A DNA stretch of 64,000 nucleotides from Subdoligranulum sp. CAG:314 (lineage in GTDB: Bacteria > Bacillota > Clostridia > Christensenellales > CAG-314), in contig FR901000.1 in assembly GCA_000437915.1 (NCBI GenBank), forward strand, positions 227,594 through 291,593, read 5' to 3'. Of this stretch, positions 44,001 through 51,137 are shown one piece after another. The notes under the pieces were generated by a model. The model saw only the letters and a program-made list of their open reading frames with translations. It was not told where the DNA came from and did not search any database. The position numbers were made by a program, and so were the translations under genes. Each line of letters opens with the position of its first letter. Positions within the stretch are counted from its first letter, which is position 1.

Positions 44001-46019
44001 CTGCTGGATATGTTTGCGGATTACAAGCTGGCTTTTGAAGCGGACATAAACGGCGTAAAAGCCAAAATCGGTCTGGACGTCTTGAACGGCGAGGTGCATG
44101 CCCGAGCCGCAGGCTTGTCCGTACTGTACTTTACCGACGTGCGCGAAACTGCGGCGGGACAGGAAAAATACGGCAAAGCCCTGATAAAATACGGCGCGCT
44201 GGAAGCTCAGGCGGACGTTGCAAGGCTGGCGGAGCTTTTGCCGACAATCGTCGAAAGGCTGGGCACGGAGCTGCCCAAGGCGCAAATCGTCTTCAATCCG
44301 ACAGAACTTGCGGGAGGCTTTTTTACCGCAGAGGACTCCTTAACCTTGGATTTCAATATTTATGCGGACGGCAAGCCAATCAATATAAAGGTTTTGTTCA
44401 AAATTACCGAAAAGGGACTGACGCTTGACAACGCTGCCGCACGGTACGAAAACATTTCGGTAAAGCTTGTCCCCTGCCACTTCGACGGTTTTTGGGAATT
44501 CGACAGAGAAGGCGATTACCTAGACCTCAACGCGCTTGCCGACGATTACGCGGAAATCATCCTCGACCTTGCCACGGCGCGCGGCTGGCAAATAGACGCA
44601 AGCGGCAGCGTGACGGCGCAAACCGCCTCCGTCGGGCAGGAGCAGACGGAAACAGAGACTATCTCAACGCAAACGGATTTTGCGCTGACTCTCTGCGTCG
44701 GACTCTCCGAAGAAAGCGCGCAAGGCTTGCCCGACATCTTGCTTTCGCTTGTTTTGACAGATGGCGCGACGCAAACGCAAAAGACGGCGCTCACCGTCGT
44801 TTACGGCAACGGCAGTATCGGTCAGGCGCCCGCAGGCACTCTGTTTGTGGATTACAACGGTCTGAAAGCAAGGGTGGCGACGGATTCGCTCAAAATGCTT
44901 TCTCCCCTGCTCGACCGCGCGACCTTGCTTGTCCCGGCGCTCGGAGATATGTTGAAGCAGGCGACGGAAAGTATGTCGGGCGCAGGCGAAGCGTTTAAAA
45001 ACATCGACCTGCAAACGCTTCTCGAAAGCATTTGCTACAAAGACGGAGTTTTGTCGTTGGAAGTCGCGGAAAACGCGCTGTTTGACGACCACAAGAAATT
45101 TTCTCTGTCACTGTCGCAAACCGACGGCTCGCTGTCCCTTGCGGCAAACGGAGTTTCTCTGACTGCAAGCGACGGCAAAAACATAACGGCCTGCGCCGAT
45201 GTTGCCGCCCGCAGTCTGGGCGACGGACTGAGCGACGGGCAAATAGAGCAGGCCGCGGGCGACGTTAAAGCGTACACATCCTTTGACTCCCTGCCCGACC
45301 TGCTGGAAGTCGTTCTGAACACTGCGGAAACGCGTCACATCGAGATGACGGGCGTCGCAAAGGTGCAAATCACCGTGCTGAGCAAGGAGGTTCCCCTGAC
45401 GATAAGGGCGGATATGCACGAGGACGGCAGAATCACAGCCGTAGTGTCGCTGAGCATTTCGGGCAAAATAATAGGACTGTTCAAAAATGTTTCTTTGCTC
45501 GGCGGCTCGCACGAAGCGTATATGTACATAGACAGCGCAAGCGACTGTATTCTCATGAAGCGCATCGACACCTTGAACAAAGCCTTCGGCAAAAAGGAAG
45601 TAATCACCTCCTATTGCAAAATCGCGTATACGGAGCTTGGAGAAAAAGGACTTGACATACTTTACTTCATGACGGACTTGTCCGACTCGATTTGCGCAGA
45701 AATAAGCACCGCCGTCGCCGAAGCGCCCGACAATCCGTTCAGAATAGAAAACGTCTTTGAAAGCTACGTTTACGAACAAAATACGTTTAAGCTTGAAATG
45801 AATCTGAGCGACTACAACCCTACGCTCGGCGAAGTGAGCTTAACCCTCTGCCATGACGAAAATAAGCTGCTCACTAAGTTAAATGCGTCAATGGAGCTCC
45901 AACTTACGGAAAATCTTAGCGGAACGGTAGAGCTAATCGACATGACTGTTTCGACGCAGGAAACCGACCTCGGCACCAAGACGGAGGTCGAAGCGGAACA
46001 GAACGGCAGCAACTACTGA
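41022..46019 (+). CDS. Giant modular lipoprotein (1665 residues), unknown function
   Basis: The start at MKKVFLLILL gives a lipoprotein signal (lipobox LTAC, Cys at about 25); the open frame begins earlier at a TTG in the -35 and is not used. After an N-terminal domain of about 280 residues come at least five diverged beta-rich modules of about 150-250 residues. Each has a central strand pair like SLALRYGELKMKF, SEIKFKYGGLQLKT, ALIKYGALEAQAD or TLFVDYNGLKARV, and closes with a junction such as EDYPDGTGLLDVI, ENFKDGSSLLPLDE or SVFPEVTSLLDMF. Junctions lie near 42390, 42900, 43450, 43990 and 44530. I do not recognise the family; long repetitive beta proteins of this sort may bridge the envelope or bind lipids or polymers. 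The N-terminal part looks LolA/LppX-like only in length and topology. No C-terminal anchor is seen. Confidence 0.8.
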   Translation: MKKVFLLILLTAVALSCCLSLTACGPIEQPEIPDDADLSSKSLAPDGRSVMQCTPEENLFMATHVMGSLGFKAVNNGTSKAVGITQKVYSQRTVLNGAVFSQTASLGFVKLGKQFYYENGSYVVRDASKVKDVDDVEWESGAKRLSKARFQSLYGLPSVSLTAFVTNDDSVKEGVLVEENDGVYTFRYKLDNVVSVYYLKYQMRTYSGSKGFPVFDENDGIVMTVKMDGDRKVSSISTVCSYKVDMLGGVKCEERLEEVFYDVGNVPSIPERSFFEPYLTASITDTPDAETVSGVLMDTFMPLIKDNSLCADVEISGALNLNAKLKAVVDTQNLENLTLDLIAPALDLSVSYRKGKLALKTGDLNAYLNISDLTGGEESASDGQEESLFEKASLITNGNDYTVLLPLGPITAEINAVKNKDGGFDFADAVLGPLVVKITQTQDFDAPYTDAENGVNLLPLLKQFVSDDNTINIDANVAGLFNASLGISVDGGGLNAMVCAGEQNIYAKIDGKSLALRYGELKMKFGFKDALNALFNRFYELNYVKELFGAIGGLTDSIQLGWNGVSKHGSLYVISLNVGEATCDVLLEEKDGAVSLHSAEIPVGEKKIVLSLAEKRDFSPVADTEDYPDGTGLLDVINERFEIDLFASVGDFEARLLFDLKSPEAKLALRPVGNSELKMSVMSDGGEKALFVNCGDFRAKFGGKELLGQGTLLVRLLERHSAQLKNLLQAVFDGTDMTVSADTARNENGVSLVLGAAGLKFEINFSEENGRLVFESARACGGGASASLVPFKGDENEFSFIENTENFKDGSSLLPLDEAYILNAAVNAGGTVAYVSVNLWDASVKAVVPDLYEHAAYVSLDLYSSEIKFKYGGLQLKTDAAGIGKLISFAVPLIGDENLEALLGALGSIDFDIKAVFDSFKATAFDENGAQGVNFSLNLGGIALNARVSETESAYAPESAAIRLNGTEIKLAPSKQPDFSELEQASVFPEVTSLLDMFADYKLAFEADINGVKAKIGLDVLNGEVHARAAGLSVLYFTDVRETAAGQEKYGKALIKYGALEAQADVARLAELLPTIVERLGTELPKAQIVFNPTELAGGFFTAEDSLTLDFNIYADGKPINIKVLFKITEKGLTLDNAAARYENISVKLVPCHFDGFWEFDREGDYLDLNALADDYAEIILDLATARGWQIDASGSVTAQTASVGQEQTETETISTQTDFALTLCVGLSEESAQGLPDILLSLVLTDGATQTQKTALTVVYGNGSIGQAPAGTLFVDYNGLKARVATDSLKMLSPLLDRATLLVPALGDMLKQATESMSGAGEAFKNIDLQTLLESICYKDGVLSLEVAENALFDDHKKFSLSLSQTDGSLSLAANGVSLTASDGKNITACADVAARSLGDGLSDGQIEQAAGDVKAYTSFDSLPDLLEVVLNTAETRHIEMTGVAKVQITVLSKEVPLTIRADMHEDGRITAVVSLSISGKIIGLFKNVSLLGGSHEAYMYIDSASDCILMKRIDTLNKAFGKKEVITSYCKIAYTELGEKGLDILYFMTDLSDSICAEISTAVAEAPDNPFRIENVFESYVYEQNTFKLEMNLSDYNPTLGEVSLTLCHDENKLLTKLNASMELQLTENLSGTVELIDMTVSTQETDLGTKTEVEAEQNGSNY

Positions 46020-46035
46020 CTCCCAAAACCCAATA

Positions 46036-46067
46036 AAAAAACGGGAAGAACTTTCTTCCCGTTTTTT
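46036..46067. terminator. Bidirectional terminator between two convergent lipoprotein genes
   Basis: Stem ACGGGAAGA/TCTTCCCGT with a 4-base loop, flanked by A7 on the left and T6 on the right. Confidence 0.9.
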
Positions 46068-46071
46068 AATG

Positions 46072-47148
46072 TCAATTTATTTCGTTCAGTCCGATCAGAT
46101 TGCTGTTTTTGCTTTCCATCTTTTGCAGTTTTTCAAAGAGTCCGTCGTACCCCATCCACTCAAAATAAGCGTTGCCCCGTTGAGTAATCAAAAATTGACC
46201 TTCCAAGCCGAGGAGTTCGAGCGTCATCGAACAAATTGTCCTGTCGTCGGCATCAAGTTCTTTCAGTTCCGATACAAATTGCCGCTCCCGCTCGGTCAAC
46301 TCCGACGCATCCGAATCAAAAGCCGTCGGATAAAACTCCCAAACCCAACGAAACGGAAACTCGGCATGACTTTCGGCGTTTTGCAGATATTCTTCGGCGG
46401 ACACTCCGTCCTTATTTTGCCCCAACAAAAACCTGAACGCGGTTGCGCCCGCTTTGTATTCCCACAAAACGGATTCATACGCCTTGTCCGTGTCGTCGGT
46501 GCGACGCAAAGTTTCGTTATACGTTTTTTCCACGCCCTCTTTCAAATAAGGCTTTTCGGCGTTTTTCGGCGTTTCGTTCTGCACGTCAAACCAATCGAAA
46601 ACGACGCATTTTACAAGCGGACTTTCCGAAACTTCCACAAACATATTCCACTCGGAAAAAACAGGCAAATTGTTCAGGAAATGCCACAGATAGTTTTTGT
46701 ACAGCGCGCAATTTTCTTCGTCGCTCAGCACAACTCCCGTAAGCCCCAGAAAACGAATTGCCGCGCGGTTGAAGACATCCTTTTTTTCTTCCTGAGGCGC
46801 AGCGTCCACCAGCGTCTTTGTTTCTTCGACAAAAGACTGCATTTTTTCGTCCGAAAAAGTTTTGTTCAGAATGTCTGCGTCGAGATTTATCTGAACGCGG
46901 TAAATATACTCCGCTTTAAGCAGCTTCTCCTCGTCTACTTTCACCCGACGCGCTTCGTCGCGCAGATAAAGCTCCCAATTCTTCTCTTGCGTGCAGGAAC
47001 CCATTTTGAAAGTAATCTTTTCCGAATAATTAAAATCGCCCTTTGAAAAAAGGTAAATTTCTTTTTTGCTCGTCTGACAACCGCTAAAACAAAATGTAAG
47101 CGAAATCAAAAAAATCAGTGCATAAACAAAGGTTATTTTTTTCTTCAT
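46072..47148 (-). CDS. Hypothetical lipoprotein, paralogue of the one at 11478
   Basis: The ATG at 47148 has GGAGGAG 8 bases upstream and gives 358 residues, the same length as its paralogue. The signal ends in lipobox CFSGC (Cys at about 24). Shared landmarks with the 11478-12554 protein are FNYSEKITF, FLGLTGVVLS and SPLVKCVVF. The same module returns near the C-terminus as LLGLEGQFLITQRGNAYFEW...NLIGL, so this copy carries the LGLxGxF module twice. Unlike the paralogue it stands alone with its own promoter and no subtilase beside it. Function unknown. Confidence 0.78.
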   Translation of the reverse strand: MKKKITFVYALIFLISLTFCFSGCQTSKKEIYLFSKGDFNYSEKITFKMGSCTQEKNWELYLRDEARRVKVDEEKLLKAEYIYRVQINLDADILNKTFSDEKMQSFVEETKTLVDAAPQEEKKDVFNRAAIRFLGLTGVVLSDEENCALYKNYLWHFLNNLPVFSEWNMFVEVSESPLVKCVVFDWFDVQNETPKNAEKPYLKEGVEKTYNETLRRTDDTDKAYESVLWEYKAGATAFRFLLGQNKDGVSAEEYLQNAESHAEFPFRWVWEFYPTAFDSDASELTERERQFVSELKELDADDRTICSMTLELLGLEGQFLITQRGNAYFEWMGYDGLFEKLQKMESKNSNLIGLNEIN

Positions 47149-47175
47149 TGTTTTCTCCTCCGTATTAACAGACAA

Positions 47176-47204
47176 ATTGTAACACAATTCTGCATTTTTT
47201 ACAA
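47176..47204 (-). promoter_or_regulatory. Promoter of the paralogous lipoprotein gene
   Basis: Minus-strand TTGTAA (47204-47199) and TACAAT (47181-47176), 17 bases apart. Confidence 0.65.
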
Positions 47205-47365
47205 CTGATGAAAAAATATCCGAATACATCCTGCAAAAGCAAAAACGCGTTTTTACGGTTTCTCTTGCATCGACATATTCGGAAAAAAACTTTTGTCAAC
47301 GGAGTCAAACGCCCCTCCTTTAAAAGCCGCAAGGCGGAATGCCCGCGGCAATGCGGAGCGGACGA

Positions 47366-48238
47366 CTATCTTGCAAAAAAGGCGGCGTCAAGTCCCGCTT
47401 CGGCAAGCTCGTTCAAAAAACGCTCCTTGTCAAAGTGCATGGCGTAGGCGGCGTTTGCCGCCGCAAGTCCCGCTCGACTGCCCACGTCGAAGCGCATCGC
47501 CTTGATTTCTTTCGCGCACACCGCGCGGGCGCGGCACAGCAAGGCTATGGCGTCCGACAGTCTCAGCTCTCGACCGAAACGCTGCGTTTTGTCCAACGCC
47601 TCGAAAACGGTCGGATTGAACACGTATCTGCCTGCGGCGATAAGCTGCGACGGAGGATTGTCGCGCGGCTTTTCCACTATTTCCAAAAGTTCTTTTTCTC
47701 CGTCGTCGCGCGGCTTTAAACGCAACACCCCGTAGGCGTCAAGCCCCGAATTTCTTTTAATCGTCCCCACCGTGCTCATTCCCGTCACCGCATAGCTTTC
47801 GGACAGCTGGGCGCAGGCGGGAAGCTCCCCGCCTAAAAACAGGTCGTCGCAGTTGAGCAGAAAAAAGGGCTTGTCCCCGACGAAATCGCGCGCGCAAAGC
47901 AACGCCTCTCCGCTGCCGCCCGCGTTTTGCTGCACGGCAAACTCGACGTTGAGACGCGCAATCGCGCTTACCGCCGCAAGCTCGTTGAGTCTGTTCTGCA
48001 CGGCAAGAGTGCGTTCAAGCGCTTCGTCCTTGGAAAAATGCTTTTGAACCGCGCCGTCGGGCGAAACCACAAGCAGAATTTCCCTCGCGCCGCTCCGGGC
48101 GGCTTCCTCGCACACCCACTGCACGGCGGGCTTGTCCAAAACGGCAAGCATTGCCTTGGGCACCGCCTTGGTTGCGGGAAGCGAGCGCAGCCCCATGCCC
48201 GCCGTCAGCACGACGGCTTTTTTTACCACACCGTTCAT
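47366..48238 (-). CDS. GalU-like nucleotidyltransferase (UTP-glucose-1-phosphate uridylyltransferase type)
   Basis: A 290-residue sugar-phosphate nucleotidyltransferase. The N-terminal signature is AGMGLRSLPATKAVPKAML, clearly GalU-like (GxGTRxxPxTK), but Thr of the GTR is Leu. Further GalU features are LDKPAVQWVCEEA, QQNAGGSGEALLCAR, the metal-binding LLNCDDLFLGG and EIVEKP. Bacterial GalU makes UDP-glucose for glycans and glycolipids. The gene lies 101 bases downstream of a stand-alone acetyltransferase on the same strand. Because the signature loop is changed, substrate or activity may differ; it could pair with the acetyltransferase in nucleotide-sugar synthesis, which is inference. Confidence 0.8.
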   Translation of the reverse strand: MNGVVKKAVVLTAGMGLRSLPATKAVPKAMLAVLDKPAVQWVCEEAARSGAREILLVVSPDGAVQKHFSKDEALERTLAVQNRLNELAAVSAIARLNVEFAVQQNAGGSGEALLCARDFVGDKPFFLLNCDDLFLGGELPACAQLSESYAVTGMSTVGTIKRNSGLDAYGVLRLKPRDDGEKELLEIVEKPRDNPPSQLIAAGRYVFNPTVFEALDKTQRFGRELRLSDAIALLCRARAVCAKEIKAMRFDVGSRAGLAAANAAYAMHFDKERFLNELAEAGLDAAFFAR

Positions 48239-48339
48239 ATCCTCAATGCCTCCTTTTCGTGTAATATTTTAACGATATTTTAACACAATTTTTTGATTTT
48301 TGCAATTCAAACGTCCGCAGTTGACGAAACACACTGCGT

Positions 48340-48990
48340 TTATTTGTCTATTTTCGTTTTCTGCTCTTTGAGCGCGGCGACAAGCCTCGACGCGCGTCCG
48401 TGCTTGACCGAGGCGTCGCTTCTGCCTATGACGAAATCGTCGGGCATTGTGTCCTTTGTCACGGTTGTGGAGCAAGCAACGTAAGTGCCGTCCGCAAGCG
48501 TCAGGGGCGCAATAAGGTTGCAGTTGCTGCCAATAAACACGTTGTCCCCGACGACGGTTCTGTGCTTGCTCACGCCGTCAAAATTGACGAACACCGCGCC
48601 GCAGCCCACATTGCAGTTTTTGCCCACCACCGCGTCGCCTATGTAAGCCAAATGACTTGCCTTGCTTCCGTCGCCGAGCACGCTGTTTTTCAGCTCGACG
48701 AAATTCCCCACGCGGCAGCCGTCTCCCACCACGCTGTTTTGTCTAAGATGCGCGTCGGGCCCCACTGTTGTGCGGCAGCCCACCTCGCTGTCGGTCAGAC
48801 GGCTTGCTCTGATTTCGGAAAAATCCCCCACCGTGCTTGACACCAGATAGCTGAAACTTCCGATTATGCAGTTTTCACCGATACGGCAATTTTTGCCGAC
48901 GACGCAGAAAGGCTCGATAATCGTGTTTTTTCCTATGCGGGCGTCGGCGTCTATGACTGTGTTTTTGGGGTCAATCACTGTGTAATCCAT
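48340..48990 (-). CDS. Stand-alone GlmU-type left-handed beta-helix acetyltransferase
   Basis: With the ATG at 48990 (GGAG 8 bases upstream) the protein has 216 residues and is all hexapeptide repeats. The sequence follows the C-terminal half of GlmU: VGPDAHLRQNSVVGDG, VGNFVELKNSVLGDGSKASHLAYIGDA (with the catalytic-type His), then the NFDGVSKHRTVVGDN equivalent of the GlmU NYDG loop, and a closing TKDTMPDDFVIGR. The GlmU pyrophosphorylase half is absent, so this is either a GlcN-1-P acetyltransferase acting with a separate uridylyltransferase or an acyltransferase for another sugar. A C-terminal basic tail ends the protein. Confidence 0.82.
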   Translation of the reverse strand: MDYTVIDPKNTVIDADARIGKNTIIEPFCVVGKNCRIGENCIIGSFSYLVSSTVGDFSEIRASRLTDSEVGCRTTVGPDAHLRQNSVVGDGCRVGNFVELKNSVLGDGSKASHLAYIGDAVVGKNCNVGCGAVFVNFDGVSKHRTVVGDNVFIGSNCNLIAPLTLADGTYVACSTTVTKDTMPDDFVIGRSDASVKHGRASRLVAALKEQKTKIDK

Positions 48991-49023
48991 TTTTCCGCTC
49001 CGATTCAATCTAATATATGAGTC

Positions 49024-49122
49024 GCGCGGCGGAAAAATACGCACGGTCGAGGCTGATATTCTGTTTGAACCGCTTTGCAGAAAAGAAAAGCAATACGCCG
49101 ACAGCGCGGCGGAAAAATACGC
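49024..49122 (+). repeat. Direct repeat and relic copy of the hydrolase 5' region
   Basis: A 19-bp direct repeat (GCGCGGCGGAAAAATACGC) occurs at 49024-49042 and 49104-49122. Between the copies, 49048-49102 repeats 49383-49437 of the downstream hydrolase gene without gaps and with only a few mismatches (shared core CTGTTTGAACCGCTTT and AAGCAATACGCCGAC). Translated, the relic reads EADILFEPLCRKEKQYAD against GEAYMLFEPLYREEKQYAD in the hydrolase. Confidence 0.85.
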
Positions 49123-49257
49123 GCGGGCGCCGCGCCTTGTTTGCCTTTTCGCAAACAAAATGGTATAATAATGCGCAAAGGAAAGATTTTCCCCGCCGCA
49201 ATAGACAAGAGCTTTTCATGCGACAGGGCGGGGCAAAAGGAAAGAAATCCGCACAAT

Positions 49258-50196
49258 ATGGAAATTTGGGAAATTTTACTTTTGATTGTAGGAGTTTGGG
49301 CGGCGTTTGAAATTGTTTTTTCCGCAATCGTCTTTTTTGCGGCGTTCAGACGCGGCAAAAAGCGCGGCGTGGAGGGCACGGGCGAGGCTTACATGCTGTT
49401 TGAACCGCTTTACAGAGAAGAAAAGCAATACGCCGACGGATTGGAGAAAAGGGAGGTAAGCGTCACGGCTCGGGACGGAACGACGCTAAAAGGCGATTTT
49501 TATCCCGCACCGAACGCGCGCGCCACCTTGCTCTATTTTCACGGCTACCGCGGCACGTCTGCGGACTTTTGCTTTTGCATAAGATTTTTCCACTCGCGCG
49601 GCTTCAACGTCCTGCTGCCCGACCAACGCGCGCACGGCAGAAGCGGGGGAAAATACATTTGCTTCGGCGTCAAGGAGCGTTTCGACTGTCTGGACTGGAT
49701 AAAATTTGCGGGCGAAACTCTTGCGCAAGGGCTGCCCGTAGTGCTGGACGGCATTTCCATGGGCTGCACGACGGTTTTGCTTGCGACGGAGCTTGACCTG
49801 CCCGACCAAGTAAAGGCAGTGGTCGCCGACTGCGGCTTTACCTCCGCGTGGGAGCAAATAAAGCATACAATCAAGACAAATATGCGGCTGCCCGCTTTCC
49901 CCAGCCTTTATCTCGTGAGCCTTTTCGCGCGGATTTTCGCGGGAATAAGGCTGCGCGGCTGCGACACGCGCAAGGCTATGGAAAAAAACACGACGGTGCC
50001 CGTCTTTTTTGCAACGGGGACGCGCGACCGCGTGGTGCCGCCCGAAATGACCAAGCAAAACTACGAAGCGTGCCGCGCGCCCAAAATGCTGCTTTTGACG
50101 GAGGCCGCCCACGGTATGAGTTACCTTGCGGCAAAGGCGGAATACGAAAAACAGCTGGAGGATTTTCTCGAAGGCTGCCTTAAACAAATAGATTGA
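49258..50196 (+). CDS. Membrane-anchored alpha/beta hydrolase
   Basis: The ATG at 49258 gives 312 residues with an N-terminal transmembrane helix (IWEILLLIVGVWAAFEIVFSAIVFFAAF), so the catalytic domain is tethered to the membrane. The serine hydrolase core shows the oxyanion segment YFHGYRGTS, the nucleophile elbow DGISMGCTT, the acid in GTRDRVVPPE and the catalytic His in AAHGMSY. The closest type is the YqkD/BAAT-like esterase group of Firmicutes; substrate unknown. It ends 11 bases before rsmG, probably co-transcribed. A relic duplication of its codons 42-60 lies upstream at 49048. Confidence 0.85.
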   Translation: MEIWEILLLIVGVWAAFEIVFSAIVFFAAFRRGKKRGVEGTGEAYMLFEPLYREEKQYADGLEKREVSVTARDGTTLKGDFYPAPNARATLLYFHGYRGTSADFCFCIRFFHSRGFNVLLPDQRAHGRSGGKYICFGVKERFDCLDWIKFAGETLAQGLPVVLDGISMGCTTVLLATELDLPDQVKAVVADCGFTSAWEQIKHTIKTNMRLPAFPSLYLVSLFARIFAGIRLRGCDTRKAMEKNTTVPVFFATGTRDRVVPPEMTKQNYEACRAPKMLLLTEAAHGMSYLAAKAEYEKQLEDFLEGCLKQID

Positions 50197-50207
50197 ACCC
50201 TGTCAAT

Positions 50208-50909
50208 ATGAAAATAATAACGGAAAAACAAAAAGATTTTGTGCAAACGCTCCAAGCTATGGCGCAGGGGGAGCTTTTTGACGCGTACGCCGAGTTTCTC
50301 GCGCTGGAAAACGAGAAATACAATCTCACCGCGCTGGACGCTCGACAGACGCGGCTCAAACACTTTGCGGACAGCTTAAGCGCCGCTGCGGCGGGCATAC
50401 TGCCGCAAAACGCGCGGGTGTGCGACATAGGCAGCGGCGCGGGCTTCCCCGCCGTTCCTCTCAAAATAGTGCGGAACGACCTCGACATGACGCTCTTGGA
50501 CGCGGCGGAAAAAAAGACGCGGTTTTTGAGCGCGCTTGCGGAAAAGCTCAATATAACCGACGGAATAAAAATAAAACACTGCCGCGCGGAGCAGGAGGCA
50601 GGCGCAAACAGAGCCTTTTACGACGCGGTAACCGCGCGCGCCGTCGCGCCGCTTAACACCCTGCTGGAATACGCCCTGCCCCTGCTCAAAGAGGGAGGCG
50701 TTTTTGCGGCTTACAAGGGAGCCAACGCGGTCGAGGAGGCGGAGAGGGCGGAAAACGCCGCTTTGCTGACGGGTGCAAGTCTGAAAGAAATAATATTTTA
50801 CAGCCTCGAAAACCCGCGCGACCGCGCTTTGGTAGTCTACGAAAAGACGGGAGAAACTTCCGCCCGCTTTCCGAGAAAAAACAACAACCCGCGACGCAAG
50901 CCGCTTTGA
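50208..50909 (+). CDS. rsmG: 16S rRNA (guanine-527 N7) methyltransferase
   Basis: A 233-residue RsmG/GidB protein that methylates G527 of 16S rRNA using S-adenosylmethionine. The family opening KQKDFVQTLQAMAQ...YNLTALD, the SAM site RVCDIGSGAGFPAVPLKI and the TARAVAPLNTLLEYALPLL segment are all present, as is the basic C-terminal tail. ATG at 50208 is preferred to a TTG at 50193 that overlaps the hydrolase stop. Here it is not next to the usual mnmG/parAB genes of the origin region. Confidence 0.95.
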   Translation: MKIITEKQKDFVQTLQAMAQGELFDAYAEFLALENEKYNLTALDARQTRLKHFADSLSAAAAGILPQNARVCDIGSGAGFPAVPLKIVRNDLDMTLLDAAEKKTRFLSALAEKLNITDGIKIKHCRAEQEAGANRAFYDAVTARAVAPLNTLLEYALPLLKEGGVFAAYKGANAVEEAERAENAALLTGASLKEIIFYSLENPRDRALVVYEKTGETSARFPRKNNNPRRKPL

Positions 50910-51003
50910 ATCAAACGGGAGCGCAAAAAGCGCAGCTACACTTTCCGCAAAACTCTCCGTACGCGACAAACGCCGCAGGGCAAAAAAATCGTAAATTAAG
51001 CCG

Positions 51004-51029
51004 ACGGCAAAATTTTTGCCGTTCTTTTT
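51004..51029 (+). terminator. Terminator after rsmG
   Basis: Stem ACGGCAA/TTGCCGT with AT loop, followed by TCTTTTT. Confidence 0.75.
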
Positions 51030-51060
51030 AAAAACAATTTTATTCAATATTTTTCCGGGC

Positions 51061-51099
51061 AAAACACAACGGCGCGAATATTTCGCGCCGTTGTGTTTT
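51061..51099. terminator. Large bidirectional terminator of the repeat surface protein
   Basis: A perfect inverted repeat with 18-bp arms (51061-51078 and 51082-51099, core GGCGCGAA/TTCGCGCC) and a 3-base loop; A4 and T4 ends make it work on both strands. Confidence 0.88.
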
Positions 51100-51137
51100 A
51101 TCGGGTATATATAAAGGAATGTTGTTTTGACGTGTTT

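Noticed and set aside
49017..49310. A 97-codon plus-strand frame before the hydrolase
   Set aside because: It is made of the relic duplication and direct repeat read in the wrong frame and overlaps the true hydrolase start.
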